Source of the DNA: Limnoglobus sp.
GTDB taxonomy: Bacteria > Planctomycetota > Planctomycetia > Gemmatales > Gemmataceae
Assembly: GCA_025353985.1 (NCBI GenBank)
Contig: JANXNT010000897.1
Span: 1 to 11,287 of the forward strand
Direction: 5' to 3'
Length of the DNA stretch: 11,287 nt
The notes below the pieces were generated by a model. The model searched no databases and was not told the origin of the DNA. It saw nothing but the letters and a program-made list of their open reading frames with translations. The position numbers were made by a program, and so were the translations under genes. Each line of letters opens with the position of its first letter. Position 1 is the stretch's first letter. Shown here piece by piece: positions 5,173-11,287 of this stretch.

Positions 5173-8100
5173 TCACTTCCCTTCCAACAATGCACGCCGG
5201 ATGAAGTCGAGTTGTAGTTTTGTATAGTGCGGACTTATGATGCCGTGCCGAGATTTGGGATAGATCATTAACTCGAATGGCTTGTTGGCCACCTGGAGTG
5301 CATCCGCGAACTGCATCGTGTTTTGCATGTGCACATTGTCGTCGATGAGGCCGTGAATGAGCAATAGTTTGCCGTGAAGGTTGGCGGCGGCCTTTACGCA
5401 CGATGTGGCATCGTATCCTTTGGGATTTTCACTCGGCAGGCCCATGTATCGCTCAGTGTAAATCGAGTCGTACAGTCGCCAATCGGTGACCGGGGCACCC
5501 GCGATACCGGCGGCGAATTTCTTGCTGTGCGTGAGTGCGTAGGCGGTGATGAACCCGCCATAGCTATGCCCGCTGATGCCTACACGCGTGCTGTCCGCCC
5601 ACGGCTTCTGGCCGATCCAGTCGACCGCGGCTTCGAGGTCTTTCAACTCTTGCACGCCGAGTTGTCGGTAGGTCGTCCACGTGGAAATCGCTCCTTTTCC
5701 AGATGCGGATCGCGGATCGACGCGAAACGAGACGATGCCCATACTTGCCAATGCTTGCTCGAAGCCACGCCAACCCCAGCCTTCGCGTATCGTCGGCGCG
5801 TGCGGCCCCGCATACGTCGATACCCAGATCGGGTACTTCTTCAACGGGTCGAAATTCGGCGGGTACACAATCGCCGCTTCAAGTGTAAAACCATCGGCTA
5901 ACGCAATCGTCGTGCGCTCATATTTTCCGAAACGATACTCGTCCCGCGCATACATCGGGTTCGTATCGAGTAAGCGAATGATCTTGCCATCGAATGTACG
6001 TAATGCCGACTTCGTCGGCGTGTCCTGATCACTATCGCGATCGATATACAGATCGCCCTTCGGTGCTACGCTGACTGTATGTGTGCCGTTACCCGTCGTG
6101 ATGCGCTCGATGCGAGATCCGTCGATCGTCGCGCGATACAGATTCGTTTTGAGCGGGGCGTCCTTCGTGGCGGAAAAGTAGATGCACTTGGCGTCTTCAT
6201 CGATGCGGTGAATATCCTTCACTTCCCAATCGCCATTGGTGACCGCCTTGATGATTTTGCCATCGGCGGCATAGTGATAGATATGCTTCCAGCCGCTGCG
6301 TTCGCTTAGGAACAAAAAACTGCCATCGCAGAGGAAATGCGGTTCGCCGGCGTCTTCGATCCAGGCTTTCGTCGCATCGCGGAACAGCACCCGTGGCTTC
6401 GCGGCGACAGAGTCCCAGACGACGAAATCGAGCCACGTTTGCGTGCGGTTTTGCACGTACGCATACACCCGTTTGCCATCGGGGAACCAGCCGAGGCGGG
6501 CGATCAGCGTATCGTTCGGCTCGTAGCTTCCGAGGTCGAGAAACGTAACGGGCGCGTTCGTTGTGGTGGCAATGCCGAACTTCACCGTTGGGTTCGGGTC
6601 GCCGGGCTTCGGGTACGAATAGACCTCCGCACGCCCGGCCGTAGGTATGGCATCGGTCACAGTGAACTTTTTTACATTCGTATCGTCGAACCTCATGAAA
6701 ACAATCGCGGAACCGTCCGCGTTCCACCAAAATGCGCGGCCTGCACGGTTGAAAATTTCTTCCTCGTACACCCAGTCGCCGCGGCCGTTGAGGACGTCGC
6801 CACCGCCATCGTGGGTAATCTCGCTTTCGACCTGCGTTTCGAGGTTCAGCAAGTATAAATTCCCCTTGCGCACGAACGCCGACTGTTTGCCACCCGATGC
6901 CGCAGTCAGGAACTCGCGATCGTCTTTCTCCTTCGGTTTCGTCGCCGTGATTTTGCTCGCCGATAAGACGGCACGCCCCGTTCGCGCGTTGACCAGCCAG
7001 TTGCTTTTGCCTTTTTGTTGCGTGAAGGTTTCGCCATCGTCAGACCACTTTTGGCCAATGATGGCTTCCGATGCCATTGCGCGATTCGAGAGCAGGAAAT
7101 CGACATCGATCGGCAAATCCTTCTTGCGAACTTCCGGCCGCGGCGCTCCCGTGGCGATGCCGTGTTTGCTGACGACACGGGAAATCGGGTAGTCGCCGCC
7201 TTTCGCAATCGTGGCGTCGAAAACGTTCCACGCGGCGAAGCCATCTTCGGATTGCGCCTCAAGTAAATACCCGGCGAACATCCCGAGTGGCTGCCCCGTG
7301 CGAACGAACAGCGTGCCGGGCGGTACCATTCTCGTCAGCTTCTTTGGCACGACTTCGAGCGTCACGAGTTGGTGTTTCTGGAATGCTCGCTCGGCACGTT
7401 TCACTTCCAACACGGTTGCGATTTCGAGATCGAGTTCGATCTCCTCACGCAGTTCCTCCACGCGAATTCCGTGTCGTTGCAGTGCGTACATCACTTCGGT
7501 TTGTTCGGGCGGAATCAGGTAGCCGTAAGGCAGTTCGACTTCGAGCGTGGGCACCACTTTCGCGATGATTTCGAGCGACAAATCTTTCGGTTTTTCACCG
7601 TCGTATCCGAGCACGATTGCGGGCTTGTCGTGGGCGACGGTCTTCGTGCGTAACGCGATCCGTGGCCGTGGCGTTTCCGCTTCGTGGAGTTGCTTGCGCA
7701 GGGCATCGCCGTTCGCGATCGTATACCCGAACGCGGCACGAACGAACTGCCCGCTCGCTTTCACGCGGTCGGGGAAAGGTGCGTAACTGTACGACTCGGA
7801 AAGCAGGCCAATGCGGTTTCGCAGTGCGAAGTATTGCACGCCGAACCGCGGCGTGGCGGGGTAGGTTTCCCACTTGGTGAGGTCGTCGGAAAAGTTGCCG
7901 TAGAAGAAGCTGTCGTAGCCCGTTTTGCCTTTCAGTTCCGTCGAAACCGCGGGTAGCATTTTATCGCGAACGGTGTCGATTACGCCTGCATCGGCAACGG
8001 GGTAACGCGGGCCGTCGTAGGTAAGCGTGTACCGGTGCTTGCTGCCGTTCGTCGTGTGACAGTCGATTGTCAGTAGCGGGTCGTATTGGTTGACGAGTTG

Positions 8101-8661
8101 AACGAGTGCGCGAATTTCCGGCGATTCGAGCTTAATGAAATCGCGGTTGAGGTCGAGTGATTTCGCATTCTCGCGGATGCCAACACCGCCGACGGGGCCG
8201 TTCTGTTCGGGACGATTCTTCGGGTCGATTTTCTCGTTGCCGTCGGGGTTCACGTTGGGCGCAAACACGATCTGCCAACCGCGTCGCCACGTGTCGTCTT
8301 TCTCCGTGGCGAAATCGCGAGCGAGCGCGAGCAGCGCTTCTTTGCCATCGACTTCCCCCGCGTGAATGTTCGCAAACGCGAGCAGCACCGGCGGTGCAAG
8401 CGGCTTCACGATTTCCTTGGCGTCACGGTTGCCGAAAATGAGTGCGGGCAGTGGTCGCCCTTCGCCGCTCGTGCCGTACTCGACGTACTTGACTCGCTCC
8501 GGGTACCGCTCCGCAAGTTGCTTGCAAAACGATAACACCTCGGCGTGCCGCGTCGTTTCGTGGTAGGCGGTTTTCTCCGCCGTCGTTTGCAGCGGTGGGG
8601 CTTGTGCCGTAACGTGTGTGCAGAAAAGTACCGCAACAATCAGAGCGAAAGCGCGTGGCAT
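5173..8661 (-). CDS. exported bifunctional M14 zinc carboxypeptidase / S9B dipeptidyl-peptidase-IV-type fusion
   Basis: One uninterrupted 1162-residue frame holds two peptidases. A signal peptide (MPRAFALIVAVLFCTHVTA) is followed by an M14 catalytic domain, about 27-325. Its zinc ligands are H100 and E103 in NIHAGE and H202 in DCHT; substrate residues N172-R173 and the general base E289 (GLLSESYSY) are present. Residues 335-515 resemble the C-terminal domain of large secreted M14 proteins. From about 530 to 890 comes a DPP-IV-type beta-propeller with DWVYEEE (629-635); E634 and E635 correspond to the double Glu that binds the substrate amino terminus. The alpha/beta hydrolase domain (about 905-1162) has nucleophile S1033 in GHSYGG, D1107 in IDDNVH and H1139 in RHG. 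Both active sites look complete. The expected role is degradation of peptides from both ends in the periplasm. GAGGT before the ATG (GAGGTCGCTATG) supports the start. Confidence 0.93.
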   Translation of the reverse strand: MPRAFALIVAVLFCTHVTAQAPPLQTTAEKTAYHETTRHAEVLSFCKQLAERYPERVKYVEYGTSGEGRPLPALIFGNRDAKEIVKPLAPPVLLAFANIHAGEVDGKEALLALARDFATEKDDTWRRGWQIVFAPNVNPDGNEKIDPKNRPEQNGPVGGVGIRENAKSLDLNRDFIKLESPEIRALVQLVNQYDPLLTIDCHTTNGSKHRYTLTYDGPRYPVADAGVIDTVRDKMLPAVSTELKGKTGYDSFFYGNFSDDLTKWETYPATPRFGVQYFALRNRIGLLSESYSYAPFPDRVKASGQFVRAAFGYTIANGDALRKQLHEAETPRPRIALRTKTVAHDKPAIVLGYDGEKPKDLSLEIIAKVVPTLEVELPYGYLIPPEQTEVMYALQRHGIRVEELREEIELDLEIATVLEVKRAERAFQKHQLVTLEVVPKKLTRMVPPGTLFVRTGQPLGMFAGYLLEAQSEDGFAAWNVFDATIAKGGDYPISRVVSKHGIATGAPRPEVRKKDLPIDVDFLLSNRAMASEAIIGQKWSDDGETFTQQKGKSNWLVNARTGRAVLSASKITATKPKEKDDREFLTAASGGKQSAFVRKGNLYLLNLETQVESEITHDGGGDVLNGRGDWVYEEEIFNRAGRAFWWNADGSAIVFMRFDDTNVKKFTVTDAIPTAGRAEVYSYPKPGDPNPTVKFGIATTTNAPVTFLDLGSYEPNDTLIARLGWFPDGKRVYAYVQNRTQTWLDFVVWDSVAAKPRVLFRDATKAWIEDAGEPHFLCDGSFLFLSERSGWKHIYHYAADGKIIKAVTNGDWEVKDIHRIDEDAKCIYFSATKDAPLKTNLYRATIDGSRIERITTGNGTHTVSVAPKGDLYIDRDSDQDTPTKSALRTFDGKIIRLLDTNPMYARDEYRFGKYERTTIALADGFTLEAAIVYPPNFDPLKKYPIWVSTYAGPHAPTIREGWGWRGFEQALASMGIVSFRVDPRSASGKGAISTWTTYRQLGVQELKDLEAAVDWIGQKPWADSTRVGISGHSYGGFITAYALTHSKKFAAGIAGAPVTDWRLYDSIYTERYMGLPSENPKGYDATSCVKAAANLHGKLLLIHGLIDDNVHMQNTMQFADALQVANKPFELMIYPKSRHGIISPHYTKLQLDFIRRALLEGK

Positions 8662-8744
8662 AGCGACCTCAGAGGATGCTCGAAGATTCTCCTGATGATA
8701 TACCTACAACAGTCGTCGTTTCACCCACACCGGCCGCACCCGCT
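8662..8744. promoter_or_regulatory. divergent start region between the peptidase and MoxR genes
   Basis: Only 14 bases separate the two start codons if MoxR starts at 8676. The following 16 codons or so (8676-8723) use third positions unlike the rest of the gene (TCT CCT GAT GAT ATA CCT ACA ACA) and are AT-rich. On the minus strand they contain ttgtaggtatatcat, which could be a promoter for the peptidase. If MoxR actually starts at ATG 8745, the region is an 83-base intergenic promoter space. No clear -35/-10 pair can be fixed. Confidence 0.35.
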
Positions 8745-9716
8745 ATGCCGAACATCACGCCTTCTGCTCTGCGCGAACGCCTCGTGCCGTTTTACACGGC
8801 CGTCGAGAGCGTCCTCCTCGGGCAACGCCGCCTGTTAGATCGCCTGCTCATCGGCTTGCTCACCGATGGCCACATCTTGCTCGAAGGCGTGCCGGGCTTG
8901 GCGAAAACGCTCGCCGTGCGGACGGTCGCGCAGGCGATGCAGTTGAAGTATCAGCGGGTGCAGTTCACGCCAGATTTACTTCCCGCAGACGTGATCGGTA
9001 CGCAGATTTACAACCCGCGCACCGGCGAGTTCAGCGTGCGCCAAGGACCGGTGTTCGCGAATATTCTGCTTGCGGATGAGATCAATCGCGCACCGGCGAA
9101 GGTGCAATCGGCACTCCTCGAAGCGATGCAGGAACGCCAGGTAACGATCGGCGACACGACGCACCCGTTACCGCGGCCGTTCTTCGTTCTCGCGACGCAG
9201 AACCCGATCGAACAAGAAGGTACATACCCGCTACCCGAAGCCCAAGTCGATCGGTTCATGTTGAAAGTGCTGATCGATTACCCGAGCAAAGTCGACGAGT
9301 TGCTGATCCTTGACCGCATGGCCAGCGTGAACGCGACGCTCGATATCGAACCGACACTTTCGGCATCGGACCTCGTGGCATTACGGAGCGCGGTCGATGG
9401 ACTTTACACCGATGCGAAGGTGAAAAATTACATCGTCGATGTCGTGCGAGCAACGCGAACGCCTGCCGAATATGGGCTGGATCTCGCGGGGTTAATCCAA
9501 AATGGAGCCAGCCCCCGTGCAACAATAGCGCTGATTCGTGCAGCAAAAGCCCACGCATTCCTGAACGGTCGCGACTTCGTAGCACCCGAAGATGTCAAGG
9601 CGATGGCACTCGACGTGTTGCGGCACCGCGTGATTGTGTCGTACGAAGCGGAGGCCGAAGAGTTGCGTCCCGACGATGTGGTGAAACGGGTACTGGATCA
9701 CCTGCCCGTGCCGTAA
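8676..9716 (+). CDS. MoxR family AAA+ ATPase
   Basis: A 346-residue cytoplasmic ATPase of the MoxR group, thought to act as a chaperone-like remodeller together with von Willebrand A domain proteins. Motifs in order: Walker A GVPGLAKT (71-78), the conserved block QFTPDLLPADVIGTQIYNP (96-114), Walker B LLADE (131-135), sensor 1 ATQNP (173-177), Arg finger in EAQVDRF (R193), and sensor 2 GASPRA (R281). The C-terminal lid ends in DHLPVP. The start is uncertain: ATG 8676 has AGAGG directly adjacent with no spacing, while ATG 8745 gives 323 residues beginning MPNITPSALRERL, has no purine-rich site, and avoids the unusual codons of the first stretch. Domain content is the same for both. The usual downstream DUF58 or vWA gene is absent; the next gene starts 103 bases later and encodes an exported hydrolase. 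Confidence 0.93.
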   Translation: MLEDSPDDIPTTVVVSPTPAAPAMPNITPSALRERLVPFYTAVESVLLGQRRLLDRLLIGLLTDGHILLEGVPGLAKTLAVRTVAQAMQLKYQRVQFTPDLLPADVIGTQIYNPRTGEFSVRQGPVFANILLADEINRAPAKVQSALLEAMQERQVTIGDTTHPLPRPFFVLATQNPIEQEGTYPLPEAQVDRFMLKVLIDYPSKVDELLILDRMASVNATLDIEPTLSASDLVALRSAVDGLYTDAKVKNYIVDVVRATRTPAEYGLDLAGLIQNGASPRATIALIRAAKAHAFLNGRDFVAPEDVKAMALDVLRHRVIVSYEAEAEELRPDDVVKRVLDHLPVP

Positions 9717-9819
9717 GCACTGGCTTTCATCATCTCGCCTACTTCGGACAAATCGCATTTAGTTGCATTAGCGTGGCGGTTGCGTCATGATGGGCGAAAA
9801 CCTCGAACGGGGAATCGCC

Positions 9820-11287
9820 ATGATGCGTGTCATTGCATTACTGTGGGTTGCGGTGTGGTTGGGTCCGCTGGATGCGGAAACGCCGGAGTCGTTCGCGCTC
9901 CATTCGCGTAGCCGCTCGGAGACGGAACCGGCTTCGGGTCGGTATCACATTCAAGTGAAGCCGACGAATTGGGACGCCAAAAAGACAGCCATCGTCGTCT
10001 GCGATATGTGGGACAAACATTGGTGCCCGAGTTCCACGGCACGCGTCGGCGAGTTGGCCCCGCGAATGAACGAACTGATCGCCGCCGCTCGCAAGAAGGG
10101 GGCGCTCATCATCCACTGCCCTAGCGACACGATGGAGTTTTACAAAGACCACCCTGGCCGCAAACTTGCCATGAGTGCGCCGAAAGTCGAACCGAAAGTG
10201 CCGCTCGAACGCTGGTGCAAACTCGACCCGAAGAAGGAAGCGGCGTTGCCAATCGACGATTCCGACGGCGGTTGCGAAGAGTCGGTCAAGAACTATCGTG
10301 CTTGGAGCCACCAGCACGATGCGCTGAAGATCGTCGATGGTGACGCGATCACCGATTCGGCGGAGGCGTATTATCTCATGAAGCAGCGCGGCATCGAGAA
10401 TGTCGCGATTATGGGCGTTCACACGAATATGTGCGTGCTCGGCCGGCCGTTCGCGATTCGCCAACTGACGCAACAGGGGCTGAATGTCGTGCTCGTTCGC
10501 GACATGACCGACACGATGTACAACCCCACGAAAGCGCCGTTTGTCAGTCACTTCACCGGTACCGATTTGGTCATCGAGCACATCGAAAGACACTGGTGCC
10601 CGACGGTAACGAGTGCGGACTTTCTCGGTGGTAACGAATTCCGCTTCAAGTCCGACACGCGACAGCATCTGGTGATTCTCGCCGCCGAAGACGAGTACAA
10701 AACCGAGCGCACACTACCCACCTTCGCACGCAAACAACTCGGGCAAACGTACCGCGTGTCGTTCGTGTTCGCGGATGCCAAAGTGAAGCACCGCTTGCCC
10801 GGAATCGAGTTGCTGAACACCGCCGACGCGATGCTACTCAGCGTGCGCCGCAAGCCGCTGTTGACGGCGGAACTGGAGGCGGTGAAGCAGTTCGTGATGG
10901 CGGGTAAGCCGGTGATCGCGATTCGCACGAGTAGCCACGCCTTCGCGCCGCGCAAGGGGGAAACACTACCCGACGGCGTGACGATGTGGGAGTCGTTCGA
11001 CAAGGAGATTCTCGGCTGCGAATACAAGGGGCACTACCCGAACGTGCTGAAAACCAAGGTCGAAATCGCCAGTGCGACCGCAAAGGCCCACTCGATATTG
11101 CAAGGCTGGCCCACCGAACCGGTCGAGTATCCGTCGTGGTTGTACAAGTCGAATCCACTTGCGTCCGATGCCGTCGTGTTGCTGACGGGCCAGTGTGGCG
11201 ACAACCCCGCGGAGCCGCTCGCATGGGTTCGCGAGAAGGCGACGAACCGAGGCCGCGTTTTCTATACTTGCCTCGGGAGTGCCGATG
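9820..11287 (+). CDS. exported isochorismatase-like cysteine hydrolase fused to a ThuA-like domain (runs off right edge)
   Basis: The frame is open from ATG 9820 to the window end, 489 codons. MMRVIALLWVAVWLGPLDA is a signal peptide. Residues 55-262 form an isochorismatase-like domain: D62 in VVCDMWDKHW and nucleophile C205 in GVHTNMCVLGRPFAIRQL, with DDSDGGCEES (146-155) and MYNPTKAPFVSH (233-244) between and after. Residues 280-489 resemble the ThuA-like (class I glutamine-amidotransferase-fold) family: HLVILAAEDEYKTERTLP (283-300), LPGIELLNTADAMLLSVRRK (326-345) and GKPVIAIRTSSHAF (362-375). The last visible residues, GRVFYTCLGSAD, are typical of the end of ThuA domains, so probably only a few dozen codons are missing. 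Substrates are unknown. The start is chosen for GGGGA six bases upstream and the signal peptide; in-frame ATGs at 9787 and 9790 would add 10 or 11 polar residues before it. It may be monocistronic. Confidence 0.88.
   Translation, partial: MMRVIALLWVAVWLGPLDAETPESFALHSRSRSETEPASGRYHIQVKPTNWDAKKTAIVVCDMWDKHWCPSSTARVGELAPRMNELIAAARKKGALIIHCPSDTMEFYKDHPGRKLAMSAPKVEPKVPLERWCKLDPKKEAALPIDDSDGGCEESVKNYRAWSHQHDALKIVDGDAITDSAEAYYLMKQRGIENVAIMGVHTNMCVLGRPFAIRQLTQQGLNVVLVRDMTDTMYNPTKAPFVSHFTGTDLVIEHIERHWCPTVTSADFLGGNEFRFKSDTRQHLVILAAEDEYKTERTLPTFARKQLGQTYRVSFVFADAKVKHRLPGIELLNTADAMLLSVRRKPLLTAELEAVKQFVMAGKPVIAIRTSSHAFAPRKGETLPDGVTMWESFDKEILGCEYKGHYPNVLKTKVEIASATAKAHSILQGWPTEPVEYPSWLYKSNPLASDAVVLLTGQCGDNPAEPLAWVREKATNRGRVFYTCLGSAD

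Noticed and set aside
9838..10668. A 276-codon minus-strand frame opposite the isochorismatase-ThuA gene
   Set aside because: It is antisense to a well-supported catalytic domain, has no motifs and no start signal.

Overview
The window looks like chromosomal DNA of a planctomycete, most likely of the Gemmataceae type. Three things point there. A gene fragment at the left edge has the export signal, proline-rich spacer and W..LLFWW entry motif of the planctomycete BBP7 outer-membrane beta-barrel family. The larger gaps between genes hold short palindromic repeats that I recall as typical of planctomycete genomes. Two secreted proteins are multi-domain fusions of enzyme types common in that phylum. 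Base composition is moderately GC-rich with GC-rich third codon positions. This placement is inference; no rRNA or other phylogenetic marker is present.

Layout, left to right. 1-359 (minus): 5' part of a BBP7-like gene that leaves the window. 360-657: divergent intergenic space with an 87-bp nested inverted repeat and a 13-bp tandem duplication. 658-2490 (plus): complete glmS, the entry step to UDP-GlcNAc. 2491-2759: intergenic space with a 100-bp inverted repeat whose arms are themselves palindromes. 2760-4699 (plus): truB (short form) and an MFS transporter, joined by a 4-base ATGA overlap. 4700-5124: a decayed segment with small hairpins and the remnant of an esterase-like gene on the minus strand, broken by a TAG and then by loss of homology at an inverted repeat. 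5173-8661 (minus): one uninterrupted 1162-residue exported protein that joins an M14 zinc carboxypeptidase to an S9B dipeptidyl-peptidase-IV-type serine peptidase. 8676-9716 (plus): a MoxR-type AAA+ ATPase, divergent from the peptidase with only 14 bases between start codons. 9820-11287 (plus): an exported isochorismatase-like cysteine hydrolase fused to a ThuA-like domain, cut by the right edge.

How the parts relate. The window mixes housekeeping genes (glmS, truB) with envelope or secretion genes (BBP7-like barrel, M14-S9B peptidase, esterase remnant, isochorismatase-ThuA). The only clear co-transcription is truB with the transporter. The peptidase and the esterase remnant lie in the same direction 48 bases apart and may once have formed an operon. 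The MoxR gene lacks its usual DUF58/von Willebrand partners on the visible side. The strongest candidate for something little described is the M14-S9B protein, which would place a carboxy-terminal and an amino-terminal exopeptidase on one exported chain. The isochorismatase-ThuA fusion and the intergenic palindromes come next. I see no CRISPR array, tRNA, rRNA, prophage or intact insertion sequence.
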